Shown: piece by piece, positions 34,150 through 43,226 of the stretch
How the letters are laid out: each line of letters opens with the position of its first letter
Position numbering within the stretch: the first letter of the stretch is position 1
Origin: G963674685 sp963674685
GTDB taxonomy: Bacteria; Lernaellota; Lernaellaia; JACKCT01
DNA length: 64,000 nucleotides
NCBI GenBank assembly: GCA_963674685.2
Contig: CAXXWT010000004.1
Location: 310,001-374,000 of the forward strand
Direction of reading: 5' to 3'
Translations under genes and position numbers: made by a program
The notes under the pieces: generated by a model
Databases searched by the model: none
What the model was told of the DNA's origin: nothing
Seen by the model: the letters and a program-made list of their open reading frames with translations, nothing else

Positions 34150-35463
34150 TTAGCCAAAGCTTTCCATGAAAGCCGTGAGGCGGTTTTCCGCCTGTTCCCG
34201 GGCGTAGGAGCGCGGATCGTTGTGATCCGCTTCCAGGACCAGGGCCTTGATGCCCGCTTCTTTCGCCAGGCGGTCGCGCAGATCGATCTGTCCCATGGAG
34301 TAAGGCTTGCACGAGCGGTCCGAATGCAGCACGGCGCCATCTACGGAGTATTCCTCGACCATGGCCTTCATCAGGTTCAGCCGGTTGTTCAAATCCTGAT
34401 TGAGGATGATGTGCTGGTAGGTCCTGGCGCCGCTGCCGATGGGATCGCTCGGATCGATCTGCCGTCCGGCGGACGCCCAGGCGTCGGTGTACGTGGCGGC
34501 GACGAAGTTAAATCCGTTATTGGCCAACAGGTCGGACATTTCCCGTACGCTGAACCAGATCGGCAGGTTGTCCCACAAGAGGCGGTATTTTTCATCCTTA
34601 ATGCCGCCGATTCCCTTGGCGATGCGGTCGTTGAGTTCGTCTAACAGCAGGCGATAATAATCGGTGCAGATTTTATGGCCGCGCAACGTGACCACCGGGG
34701 CCATGTGAAAAAATCCGTCGAAGCCGGTCCACGGAGACGGCTTGGCTTTGCCCGCCGCAAGGCATTCGCCCCAGAGATTGCTGGCCGTCAGGGCCTCTTG
34801 CGTGATTTTGTGGAGTTTTTCCTCGCTCATTTTTTTACCGCTGACTTTTTCGGCGACCGTGATCAATTCCTCGAACTGATCCTTGACGTACTTAAGGTGA
34901 TGCTCCGGCGCCTCGCCGTAAACGAAGGGCGTATCCACTACGACCAGCGGCACATTGAAGTGCGCGGCCAGGCTTCGATACCAGAACAAAACCGTCTGGC
35001 AGATATTGGAGCAGCAGGCCAGTAGATCCGGCTTTGGCAAGCGCCCCACGGGCGTTTTTTCCGTCAGCATGCATCCGAAATCGGTGCGTGCATAGCTGCA
35101 GATGTCCCGGGAATAGCCGACCTTTTCCGCCTCGTCGGACATTTCGACGACCACGCGGCTGACGCCGCAAAGGGCCGCGTGATTTTCCGGGTAAATCGAA
35201 AAGAAACCCAAAGGCGCCAGCACTTCCACGGGAAAACCGCTGGTGACCCATGCCACGGGCACCGCGCCGTCGGCGTATCGGCCCTGGAGATAATACAGGG
35301 TCATGATCTCCTTGAGTTTCTTCACCGCCTCGATCGGCGGGCCGTAAGGATTGTCCTTCGGCTTCTTTTTGCCTTTGAGCTTTTTTTGCATCCGCTGGAT
35401 GTTCATGAGCACAGGACCCACCACGCGGCCGGCCATTTCATATTGAATGCGACGGGTGATCAT
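34150..35463 (-). CDS. 2-hydroxyacyl-CoA dehydratase/benzoyl-CoA reductase subunit, BcrB-like
   Basis: This 437-residue protein belongs to the HgdB/BcrB/BcrC superfamily of Fe-S enzymes that perform difficult reductions or dehydrations with electrons from the ATPase activator. The segment LPKPDLLACCSNICQTVLFW holds the cluster Cys residues. SGARTYQHIILNQDL and DGAVLHSDRSCKPYSMGQ are typical of the long, BcrB/BadE-type subunit. It overlaps the smaller subunit upstream by 4 bases (ATGA) and has a GAGGG ribosome site. The substrate is not given by sequence: it could be an aryl- or hydroxyacyl-CoA, or a small molecule as in double-cubane proteins. Confidence 0.9.
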   Translation of the reverse strand: MITRRIQYEMAGRVVGPVLMNIQRMQKKLKGKKKPKDNPYGPPIEAVKKLKEIMTLYYLQGRYADGAVPVAWVTSGFPVEVLAPLGFFSIYPENHAALCGVSRVVVEMSDEAEKVGYSRDICSYARTDFGCMLTEKTPVGRLPKPDLLACCSNICQTVLFWYRSLAAHFNVPLVVVDTPFVYGEAPEHHLKYVKDQFEELITVAEKVSGKKMSEEKLHKITQEALTASNLWGECLAAGKAKPSPWTGFDGFFHMAPVVTLRGHKICTDYYRLLLDELNDRIAKGIGGIKDEKYRLLWDNLPIWFSVREMSDLLANNGFNFVAATYTDAWASAGRQIDPSDPIGSGARTYQHIILNQDLNNRLNLMKAMVEEYSVDGAVLHSDRSCKPYSMGQIDLRDRLAKEAGIKALVLEADHNDPRSYAREQAENRLTAFMESFG

Positions 35464-36563
35464 GATTTACCCTCGCTTTCCTTTTTCGCGTTGATGATTT
35501 CCACAAATGCCTCCAGGCGCGTGACGGCCTGCCCCGGCATCTCCTTTTCGAGTTCCGTTTCCAGGTAAAGAAGAGGGATATCCAGCTTTGCAAAAGCTGC
35601 CTTGATCGCCGGAATATCAAAAAGCTCCGGCTCGCAAAACTTGACTTCGTGAATGATGATCCCGCGCACTCCGGCGCTTTTCGCCAGGTTGGAAAGATAC
35701 TCCATGCGTAAGGGTTGATGCGCGTAGCGCGTGGGGCAGGGCGGCGCGCCGTGGTAAAGCTCGGCGAGAACCTTGAACGGATCGCCTTTTGCCGGCGCGT
35801 CCTTTTTCACCACGCGCCTTCCGATCGCCGCGTAATCGTCGGCGGCCACGTAAGCGCCGGCGTCGCTAAGAACCTTGAAGATGCTCATGGGTTCGCAGAC
35901 GATGCCCGTAATCATCAGCGGTGCGGCCTTTTGCACGGTTTCGGATGTGATTTTTTGCCGAGCTTCTTTCAGTTCGTTTAAGTGATCTTCCGGCCAAAGC
36001 CATTCCCCGCGGCGCAAAAGACCGTATAGCTCCGCATCGTTCATGGATAGGCGCGAACGCTTGTCGAGCAGTTCGGCGCGGATCGCGTCGATTTCCCGAT
36101 GGAGCCTGATCGCCTCCATCAAATCGGCGTTTGTAAGCTTTGCGCCGGACCATTCGGCGCAGTCGGCGGCGAGCTTGCGCAGTTCAGCTTCGAGAAATAC
36201 TTCGAGGCTCTTTCGCCGGTCGCCTCTTGGGTGGATGAAGTTGAACGTCTTTTTGTCCCACCCGCCGAAATCGGGAAGCATCGTGGCCATGCCCTGGATC
36301 GAGTCGCAGGTGTGCGGGAACAGGATGCCGTCGGCCATTTCCGCGTGCCCGTCGGCGAAAAACGAAACGGCGTTGCGGGCGACGGCGCAGATATAGGACT
36401 GCACGCGGCCCGCGGACGGCCCTTTCGGCGGACCGGGAGGTCCCCACAACTCGACGGCGTGGATATTCGCCGCCGTCAGGATTTCCTTTGGATAATAAAT
36501 CGGCAGAACCGCCAGAACCTTGCGACCCGCCTTTTTTTGTTTTTCGATATATTCTTTACGCAT
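35460..36563 (-). CDS. 2-hydroxyacyl-CoA dehydratase/benzoyl-CoA reductase subunit, BcrC-like
   Basis: This 367-residue partner of the BcrB-like subunit opens with KVLAVLPIYYPKEILTAANI. The segment FPHTCDSIQGMAT carries a cluster Cys, GIVCEPMSIFKVLSDAGAYV the second, and GIIIHEVKFCEPELFDIPA a third. The fold and Cys spacing match the smaller subunit family (BcrC/HgdB-like). It is translated just before the BcrB-like gene with a 4-base overlap, and the activator follows, so the three genes form one enzyme system. 144 bases separate it from the radical SAM gene upstream. Confidence 0.9.
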   Translation of the reverse strand: MRKEYIEKQKKAGRKVLAVLPIYYPKEILTAANIHAVELWGPPGPPKGPSAGRVQSYICAVARNAVSFFADGHAEMADGILFPHTCDSIQGMATMLPDFGGWDKKTFNFIHPRGDRRKSLEVFLEAELRKLAADCAEWSGAKLTNADLMEAIRLHREIDAIRAELLDKRSRLSMNDAELYGLLRRGEWLWPEDHLNELKEARQKITSETVQKAAPLMITGIVCEPMSIFKVLSDAGAYVAADDYAAIGRRVVKKDAPAKGDPFKVLAELYHGAPPCPTRYAHQPLRMEYLSNLAKSAGVRGIIIHEVKFCEPELFDIPAIKAAFAKLDIPLLYLETELEKEMPGQAVTRLEAFVEIINAKKESEGKS

Positions 36564-36707
36564 ATCAATCCATGCCCGGTTGTTGTCATAAACGCACGGT
36601 CAAACTCTACACAAGGCGTTTGGCGTCGGCAAGCGGAAGGGAGAGCGGGATTTGATGCAAAACCCGGCTAGTAAAATGAGTAAAAGGAAAAAAATCAAAG
36701 CTGTGCG

Positions 36708-37979
36708 TTAATTTTTTCCCGACGTGATTCTCGGCCCGGTCATGACTTCAAGCGTCAACATATCACGCAGAAACATGAAAAAACTGGGGCGCAGCATCAT
36801 GGTGATCATTCTTCGAATGTGCCAGAACGCATTTTTCGCTAAGATCGAACCGTAGTATTTCTCAAAGCCAGTATTGGGATAGGGAAAGAACGGATAGATA
36901 AAGGTTTTGTGGCCCATCTTTTGAAAAGCGCGCAAGTGTCTGAAACTTTCAAATTCGTTCTTTACGCTTTCTGTGGGCAGTTGATAGGCGAAATAAAAAA
37001 CGCCTTCGATATCGTGTTTCGTCAGGAGTTTGGCGACGCGAAAACACTCTTCAATCCTGACATGATGGCCGATGAGCGGCCCGATGTCTTCGGCGCCTGA
37101 AATGATGTCGATGTGAAATCGAACGGCGCCGGAGTCCGCCAGGAGTTTAACGTAATCTTCGCCGACGTTCGGAAGAGGTTTGAGGAATCCCTCCCAACTC
37201 CATGGGCGGCCCACCTTTAAGAATTCTTCGCATAGCTCCTTTGAACGCACGAAGGGATCGTTAAAAGCGCCGTCGATAACGAGCACATGCTCGACGCCCT
37301 TTTCGCGCAGAAATCCGATATCCCGGCTCACGTTTTGCATCGGCCTGCGGCGAAGCGAACTTCCGCGAAGATATGTCGACGGGCAATAGGAGCAGTTGTA
37401 ACCGCATCCGCGATAGGATTGCAGGCCGACCAGGTATTTAGGGTGCGCGTAGTCCAATCCCTCGATGTCTTCAAACAAAGGAATTTCCTCACCGGGTAAA
37501 AAGCGCGGAGGATAGTTTGATTCAAAGCCGTTTTCCGTTCGGTGGCAAAGGCCCGGAATATCTTTTACGTCATCGCCTTCCACGTACCGCCAGATGGTAT
37601 GCTCCCCTTCGCCCAGGGCGCCGAATCGAATTTCCGGGACGTGTTTGAAAATCAGCGGGTGAAATAACGAAAAACCAGGCCCGCCGATCAAAGGCTCGAC
37701 GCCTTTGCCTTTGAGATACACGACAAGCTTTCGCAATGCGCCGAAGCGCTCGATCCAAAAGGCGGGCAAGACGTTTCTGAAAGATACGGCGACAGTGTCG
37801 AATCGGTCGCGGGAAAGGATGTCATCCAAATGGTCTTGCGGCGTGACGTTCAGGTCCACCGCCCGCACGTCGTGCCCCCGGCGCTTTAAATATCCGCCCA
37901 GCGCCGCGAACTGGATGGGAAATATGGTCGGCATCCCTTTGGTTTTAAAGGGGAAATTTATAAGAAGAACTTTTGCCAT
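36708..37979 (-). CDS. B12-binding-type radical SAM protein (4 of 4)
   Basis: This 423-residue protein has a Rossmann-like N-terminal half (LLINFPFKTKGMPTIFPIQF, then LIGGPGFSLF), as in cobalamin-binding radical SAM enzymes. The radical SAM cluster motif CGYNCSYC follows (Cys192, 196, 199). The canonical DxHxxG cobalamin motif is missing, as in many members of this class, so cobalamin may be bound base-off. The C-terminal part ends with a hydrophobic, Arg-rich helix pair (RRMITMMLRPSFFMFLRDML) that could touch a membrane. The ATG at 37979 is preferred over the TTG one codon earlier. It is the last of the four radical SAM genes and lies 149 bases from the SDR gene. Confidence 0.88.
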   Translation of the reverse strand: MAKVLLINFPFKTKGMPTIFPIQFAALGGYLKRRGHDVRAVDLNVTPQDHLDDILSRDRFDTVAVSFRNVLPAFWIERFGALRKLVVYLKGKGVEPLIGGPGFSLFHPLIFKHVPEIRFGALGEGEHTIWRYVEGDDVKDIPGLCHRTENGFESNYPPRFLPGEEIPLFEDIEGLDYAHPKYLVGLQSYRGCGYNCSYCPSTYLRGSSLRRRPMQNVSRDIGFLREKGVEHVLVIDGAFNDPFVRSKELCEEFLKVGRPWSWEGFLKPLPNVGEDYVKLLADSGAVRFHIDIISGAEDIGPLIGHHVRIEECFRVAKLLTKHDIEGVFYFAYQLPTESVKNEFESFRHLRAFQKMGHKTFIYPFFPYPNTGFEKYYGSILAKNAFWHIRRMITMMLRPSFFMFLRDMLTLEVMTGPRITSGKN

Positions 37980-38128
37980 CAAATCAGCCTGCGGGGCGTT
38001 GAAAAATCAGTCCCGGACGCCTGCCCGGGGAATTGGAGGACTATACATTATTTGTGAGCCCATGAAACGGGCGACGCAATTTCCATGTGATCCTTATTTC
38101 TTTATGAAGCCCCGTCGTTTGCAAGGCC

Positions 38129-39103
38129 TCATCGCCAATTTGCCGAAATCCATGCGGCGGTTTCTGGCAGGCCGTCCGCCGGGGAGGGATAGGCAAGCTC
38201 GATCCCCAGTTCCCTTATCATTTTCTCGTTGGAATAAAGTCCGTCATGACTCAAGAAATCCAGTATGGCTTTGGCGTTGGGCGGCATCCCGAAAATGCTC
38301 AAAACGCCGTCCACGCCGGAGGCGAAGAGTCGTTGCCAACTTAAGGGAAGTTGTCTGAGCCTAAAGCGCATGTTCATCTCACGGGCCAGAAGCGAAACGA
38401 ACTCGCCGGCGCTGCATCCCACGCCGTCGGACGCGTTGTAAATCTTCACGTCCTTTTCCGTTTGTCCGGCGGCGGCGGCCAGCGCGGCGGCCATGTCGGC
38501 GACGTGGATAAAAGAAAGCTTCGCGTCGCAGCGTCCGGGAAAAGGCAGGCCGAGTGCGCCCGCGCGGCGGAGCCATTTGGCGAACCACAGCAGATAATGC
38601 GCGCCGGGGCCGTAGATGGCGCTGCCGCGAATGATGGTCGCCGGCGCCTTTCCGGCCAAAAGCGCTTTTTCGCATTCTCTTTTGTAGATCGTATAGTTGT
38701 CCCGGATCGTCGTTTTACCCGGCGTGATTTCGTCGGCGGGAGACTTGACCGGCGGCGCAACCACCGTCACGCTGCTCACAAAGACGATACGCTTGAAATT
38801 TTCCATTGGCGCCGCCGCGTCGATCAACGTTTCGACGAGTTCGACGTTTCGCCGCCGCGAATTTTTTACGCGCATTCCGATTTCGCCCACGTGGATGACG
38901 CGGTCCGCCGTTTTAACGGCCTCGCGCACGCGGGCGAAATCTCTCAGATCTCCTGTCGCCACGCGGCAGCCAAGCTTACGGGCTTCCCGCGTGTCGCTGG
39001 TGGAGCGGGCGTACACGACGACATCGTCTTTTTGCCTTCGCAGACGTCGGATGAGATGCCGCCCGACGAATCCCGTGGCTCCCGTGACCAGAACAGCGCT
39101 CAT
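38129..39103 (-). CDS. extended SDR, NAD-dependent epimerase/dehydratase
   Basis: This 324-residue Rossmann-fold enzyme has nucleotide motif GATGFVG (8-14), the active-site pair Tyr137-xxx-Lys141 (YTIYK) and a Ser at SSVT (110-111). RGSAIYGPG and the substrate strand KLSFIHVADMAAAL are family features. Overall it looks closest to the 3-beta-hydroxysteroid dehydrogenase/isomerase branch that acts on lipid-like or sterol-like substrates. The stop of the flavoprotein gene overlaps its start by 4 bases. The context suggests oxidation or reduction of a hydroxyl on a product made by the cluster. Confidence 0.88.
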   Translation of the reverse strand: MSAVLVTGATGFVGRHLIRRLRRQKDDVVVYARSTSDTREARKLGCRVATGDLRDFARVREAVKTADRVIHVGEIGMRVKNSRRRNVELVETLIDAAAPMENFKRIVFVSSVTVVAPPVKSPADEITPGKTTIRDNYTIYKRECEKALLAGKAPATIIRGSAIYGPGAHYLLWFAKWLRRAGALGLPFPGRCDAKLSFIHVADMAAALAAAAGQTEKDVKIYNASDGVGCSAGEFVSLLAREMNMRFRLRQLPLSWQRLFASGVDGVLSIFGMPPNAKAILDFLSHDGLYSNEKMIRELGIELAYPSPADGLPETAAWISANWR

Positions 39104-40239
39104 TTTGCAAATAACTCCGCGACGATTTTCGGAAAACGCGCCAGTGCGACACCGAGGACTTTGGGGAAATCGCGATTTCTTGCGGCTTCACTCGTTATGA
39201 CCTCGACGAGGGCGGGGCTTTTGGCGCAGGCCCGTCCGGCGCAATCGATCAGATGCGGACCGGGCGCCCGCCGAGCTTTCGCCGAAGCTTTTTCAAGCCT
39301 GGCGCCGTATTCGGACCGCCATCGGTCTTCGAAACTTTGCACCTTGCCTTCCATGACGGCGTCGGCCGCCAGCGCGCCGCCGCGCAGGGCAAACGGAATG
39401 CCTTCTCCGTTCAAGCTGTCGCAATGTCCCGCCGCGTCGCCCACGAGGCAAAAGTCATCCCCGCAGCATTTCGTGTTGAAAAAGCCCTTCGTGACCGGCG
39501 AAGGCTGCAAGCCCGCCCAAAGTTTTGCGCTACGGCCGTATTTGTTCCCCAGCGAAGCGCGAAATCCATGCAACTTCGCCAGCATGTCCCGCGCTTTGTT
39601 CAAACGCGCGGCGACGACGATCTGGCTGAAATCGTAACCCGGTAAAACGAAACCGATTTCACCGCCGTGAAAAAAACGCGTATACAATTCATCGCACACG
39701 ACGCCGGGATATCTCGCGCCGACGCCGACGACCATGTCCCGTTTGGGGATCGGGCCGATCAGGGTTTCGCGCACGAGGCTTTTCGCGCCGTCGGCTCCCA
39801 CGAGGATATCGGCTTTGTGCGCGGCCCGGCCGGCGCCGATCTCCCAACCCTTATTCAAACGTTTTACGCCAGTCACTTTTTCTTTTATGTGCGTCGCGCC
39901 GCTTTTAATGGCGCGGCCGAGCAGAAATGCGTCAAAAAGGATTCGCGACGAAAGATTGAACCGGGTCAGGGCTTTTTCGGAAGAAATCGTAAAACGGCGC
40001 CCTTTCGGCGTATCGTATAGGCGCGGCCCGTCAAAGGGCCGATGCCCGTGAAATTCTTCGAGCGGGCTGAAAATATCGAAAACTTCCCGCGTCAAAAAGC
40101 CGGAACAGGGTTTGGCTCTCGGATGGCTGTGATCGAATATGGCGACGCGGGCGCCGGCGGCGGCGCATCTTGCGGCGAGGGCGCATCCGGCCGGACCGGC
40201 GCCGACCACGGCGATCTCGTAACGCGCCCCCTTGCTCAT
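39100..40239 (-). CDS. FAD-dependent oxidoreductase, geranylgeranyl-reductase-like
   Basis: This 379-residue flavoprotein has FAD motif GAGPAGCALAARCA (13-26), the second FAD motif VGADGAKSLVRE and VGDAAGHCDSLNGEGIPFAL near the C-terminus. The motif set and PCSGFLTREVF match the geranylgeranyl reductase (BchP/ChlP/GGR) family, which reduces isoprenoid double bonds or acts on quinone-type rings. No signal peptide is present. Start and stop both overlap neighbours by 4 bases, so it is firmly part of the operon. The substrate is unknown; a polyprenyl or polycyclic lipid is plausible. Confidence 0.9.
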   Translation of the reverse strand: MSKGARYEIAVVGAGPAGCALAARCAAAGARVAIFDHSHPRAKPCSGFLTREVFDIFSPLEEFHGHRPFDGPRLYDTPKGRRFTISSEKALTRFNLSSRILFDAFLLGRAIKSGATHIKEKVTGVKRLNKGWEIGAGRAAHKADILVGADGAKSLVRETLIGPIPKRDMVVGVGARYPGVVCDELYTRFFHGGEIGFVLPGYDFSQIVVAARLNKARDMLAKLHGFRASLGNKYGRSAKLWAGLQPSPVTKGFFNTKCCGDDFCLVGDAAGHCDSLNGEGIPFALRGGALAADAVMEGKVQSFEDRWRSEYGARLEKASAKARRAPGPHLIDCAGRACAKSPALVEVITSEAARNRDFPKVLGVALARFPKIVAELFAK

Positions 40240-41729
40240 GAAGCGACCGGTTCTTTTTTATCGGCCCCTTCCTGCGTTGAAGTGATGCCGAAAAACGATC
40301 TGAAGATTTTCCAGACGGCGTGTCCCAGGCCTCCGAAAAGAAACCCGATGCCGGCCAGGTAATCGCGGGGACGCAGTGTTTTTTTTCGCAGGTGTTTTAA
40401 AATGATTCCGGGTCTGACGTAATAAATCATGAGCATCAGGCGTTGGATAAAAAGGAGCATGTTTGGCGACATCCCACCGGGAACAACCGTCACGTTGCGG
40501 TTCGGATCCGATGATTGAAACCAGGAGTTGTAGCTTTCCGGATCGAAGCTTTTCAGCAGGTATTCCCTGTGCCGCTCGAACAGCTCGCATCCGGGATAGG
40601 GAATGACGATGTTGAACTTGACGACGTTGCAGTCCAGCTTCATGGCCAGGCGCAAGGTCTTGTAAGATTCTTTGGGAGTTTCCCCGGGCAGGCCGATCAG
40701 AAACAGTCCGAATGTGTGAATGCCGATTTCGCGGGTCCATCTCATGGCCTGCAGGGCCATTTCGATATTGGTGCCCTTTTTCGATTCGTCCAAAAGCCTC
40801 TGGTCGCCGGTCTCGAATCCGTATTCGATATTGCGGCAGCCGGCCTTCCACATGGTCCGGAGCAGTTCGAGGTCCACGATGTTGACGGTCAGCTCCGTGG
40901 ACCACTTCATCTTTTCATGAAGCCCTCTTTTGATCAGGGCTTCGCAAAAAGCCATGCCGTATTTCCGGCTGACCGGAAAGTTGGCGTCGAGGAATACGAA
41001 ATTTTTCAGGCCGAAACGGCGGTGAAGATCCTCGAGTTCATCCAGGACGTTGTCGATGGAACGAACGCGCAGTCCCTTATGAAAGATTTCCTGGCCGCAG
41101 AAAGTGCAGCGCTTGGGACACCCGCGGCCGCAGAGGATCGGAAGCGTTCTTCCGAACATACCGAGCGTCGGCGCCTGATTGTATATATCGATTCCGCCCT
41201 CGACCAGTTCCCACGCCGCCAGGGGCAGGCCGTCCAGATCGCGGATCGGTTCGTGATCTTCCGTCGAAGTCACCAGGCCGGAATCCCTGAAGGTGACGCC
41301 TTTGACGTTGTGCAGCGGCTCCCCGGCGTCCAGGGCGGCGAGAAGCTCTTTGAAGACACCCTCTCCCTCGCGGCGCGCCACGATGTCGCAAACGCCCTGC
41401 TCGACAAGTTCGCGGTGAAAAACCGTGGAATGGACACCGCCCATGACGGTGGTTCCCTTGCCGCCCTGCCGGCGATAGAGATCGAAAATCCGCCGGGAGG
41501 AGGGTTCGGCGGGGGTCAGGCAGGTGATTCCGACGACATCCGCCTTTTTCTCGATCAACTGATAGCTGAGGGCTTCGTGACTTTGCCGCCGGGCGAACTG
41601 ATCCCAAACCTCCACGTCGTGACCCTGACTCGCGGCGACGGCGGCCAGGGAGGCCAGGCCGTACGGAGGAACCGGCAGCATCAGGCTGTTGCGGCCGCCG
41701 GTGTCGGGATTGATCAAAACGACTTTCAT
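40236..41729 (-). CDS. B12-binding-type radical SAM protein (3 of 4)
   Basis: This 497-residue protein has an N-terminal cobalamin-binding-like domain (VVLINPDTGGRNSLMLPVPP, GGVHSTVFHRELVE). Its radical SAM domain has CPKRCTFC (Cys204, 208, 211). The SAM contact motif GFETGDQRLLDESKKGTN and LIGLPGETPKESY follow. The C-terminal ~90 residues contain hydrophobic stretches (LLFIQRLMLMIYYVRPGIIL, YLAGIGFLFGGLGHAVWKI) that suggest membrane association or lipid substrates, as in hopanoid- and BchE-related enzymes. It overlaps the flavoprotein gene by 4 bases. There is a 75-base gap to the previous radical SAM gene. Confidence 0.9.
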   Translation of the reverse strand: MKVVLINPDTGGRNSLMLPVPPYGLASLAAVAASQGHDVEVWDQFARRQSHEALSYQLIEKKADVVGITCLTPAEPSSRRIFDLYRRQGGKGTTVMGGVHSTVFHRELVEQGVCDIVARREGEGVFKELLAALDAGEPLHNVKGVTFRDSGLVTSTEDHEPIRDLDGLPLAAWELVEGGIDIYNQAPTLGMFGRTLPILCGRGCPKRCTFCGQEIFHKGLRVRSIDNVLDELEDLHRRFGLKNFVFLDANFPVSRKYGMAFCEALIKRGLHEKMKWSTELTVNIVDLELLRTMWKAGCRNIEYGFETGDQRLLDESKKGTNIEMALQAMRWTREIGIHTFGLFLIGLPGETPKESYKTLRLAMKLDCNVVKFNIVIPYPGCELFERHREYLLKSFDPESYNSWFQSSDPNRNVTVVPGGMSPNMLLFIQRLMLMIYYVRPGIILKHLRKKTLRPRDYLAGIGFLFGGLGHAVWKIFRSFFGITSTQEGADKKEPVAS

Positions 41730-41804
41730 TTGGATTCGATTTTTTTTCCTTTGCCCGTCATAAGGGGTCGGACCTTATTTTCCGCCGGCAACCATATCAT
41801 ATTC

Positions 41805-43226
41805 TCAACAGAGATTCTCATGAATCGTCGCGCGTTTTTGAAAAATACCGGCCGGCAACGCCAAAAACCGGGTGATGAGCGCCTTATACTCTGTCCGAAA
41901 AATACGCCTTGTCCAGCGATTCTTGTGAAAAAGCCTGAAAAGGCGCGCCGGACCCAGATGGTATAACAAAAAGAGCATGATGCTGACCACCTGGATCCGG
42001 CGGCGGCGCGAATCGTCGCCGACGCGGTAGTGCATATAATCCATGGCCAGGGGATCGCCTGCGTCGATCAACCCTTTGGATCGTAATTCGGCATAGAGCG
42101 ATGAGCCCGGCAAAGGCGTGTAGATACCCGCTTTGTACAGATCGCTGCGCCGAACGCCCGAAAAATAGGTTCTGAACATGCCGCCGACCGGTTCACCCGG
42201 CGATCCGTAAATGTGGCTGCCGATGACAAAGACTCCGTTTTCGCGCAGTCGCCGGGCCGCTTCGATGTTTTTGCCGTGCTTCAGAGATTTGTTGACGGCC
42301 CTTAAGCTGTCGTCGGAATAGCTTTCAAAGCCGACAATGACGTAACGCAGGCCCGCCACGGCCAGCAGCCTGATCATATCCGGTCTTTCGCAGATGGTGT
42401 CGGCGCGAATATACGTCCCGAACTCGAAGGCAAGGTTCCTTGATATCATCTGTTCGGCCAGGCGATGCGTCTGCCGCTCATCCAGTCCGAAGGAATTGTC
42501 GACGAAAAGAAGCTCCTTGAAACCCATTTTCCAAAGCGCCGTCAATTCTTTCAACATTCGGTCGGCGGTTTTGATGCGATAGCTTTTGCCGAATTCATGA
42601 ACCGTGCAGAAACTGCAATTGAACGGGCAGCCCCGCGACATTTCCACGGCGGCGGCTTTTTCGCCCAGATAGATGGCGGGCCTGTAATCCAGCAGTTCCC
42701 ATGCCGGCATCGGCAGCGTATTCAGATCCTGCTTTATCACTTGAGTCGCTTCACGGGCGCCGTCGCGAGATGGCGCCAACGCAACGCCTTTCGGCGCGTC
42801 GGCTTCGGGACCGGCGACCGCTCCCCCGTCGATCCACGCCGGGAACGTGTCGTCGGCTTCGCCGAGGAATACCGCGTCGGCGCCCCGTTTCAGGCAAAAT
42901 TCATACTCGAAAGTGGCGAAGGGGCCGCCGCAGGCGATCTTTGCGCCGGGGACCGTCGCCTTTAAAGACCGGATGGTTTCTTCCAAAGTCATGGCGCTGA
43001 CCGCGGACGGAAGCGCGAAGCCGATGACATCGGGCTTGAAATCGGCGGCTATATCCAAAAAATAGTTGCGCTTTTTACGATGCGCGGCATTTGCGGCGAT
43101 TCGGATTTCGTGCCGGTCTTTGAGCGACGAAGCCAGGCTCGTGAGATTCAGGATGGGAAAGCGGGGAAACTTGTAATTGTAGCTTTGATAAGGATGCAGG
43201 GGCGATGTGGACAACAGGACTTTCAC
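41805..43226 (-). CDS. B12-binding-type radical SAM protein (2 of 4)
   Basis: This 474-residue protein starts with GTG at 43226, which overlaps the upstream stop (GTGA). The open frame reaches further upstream, but the family start VKVLLSTSPLHPYQSYNYKF begins here, and GGGGGCG lies in front. The N-terminal cobalamin-binding-like domain (IACGGPFATFEYEF) is followed by the radical SAM motif CPFNCSFC (Cys200, 204, 207). GFESYSDDSLRAVNKSLKHG and GSPGEPVGGM are typical of the methylase/cyclase class. The C-terminus is basic and hydrophobic (LYHLGPARLFRLFHKNRW). No DxHxxG is seen. Confidence 0.88.
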   Translation of the reverse strand: MKVLLSTSPLHPYQSYNYKFPRFPILNLTSLASSLKDRHEIRIAANAAHRKKRNYFLDIAADFKPDVIGFALPSAVSAMTLEETIRSLKATVPGAKIACGGPFATFEYEFCLKRGADAVFLGEADDTFPAWIDGGAVAGPEADAPKGVALAPSRDGAREATQVIKQDLNTLPMPAWELLDYRPAIYLGEKAAAVEMSRGCPFNCSFCTVHEFGKSYRIKTADRMLKELTALWKMGFKELLFVDNSFGLDERQTHRLAEQMISRNLAFEFGTYIRADTICERPDMIRLLAVAGLRYVIVGFESYSDDSLRAVNKSLKHGKNIEAARRLRENGVFVIGSHIYGSPGEPVGGMFRTYFSGVRRSDLYKAGIYTPLPGSSLYAELRSKGLIDAGDPLAMDYMHYRVGDDSRRRRIQVVSIMLFLLYHLGPARLFRLFHKNRWTRRIFRTEYKALITRFLALPAGIFQKRATIHENLC

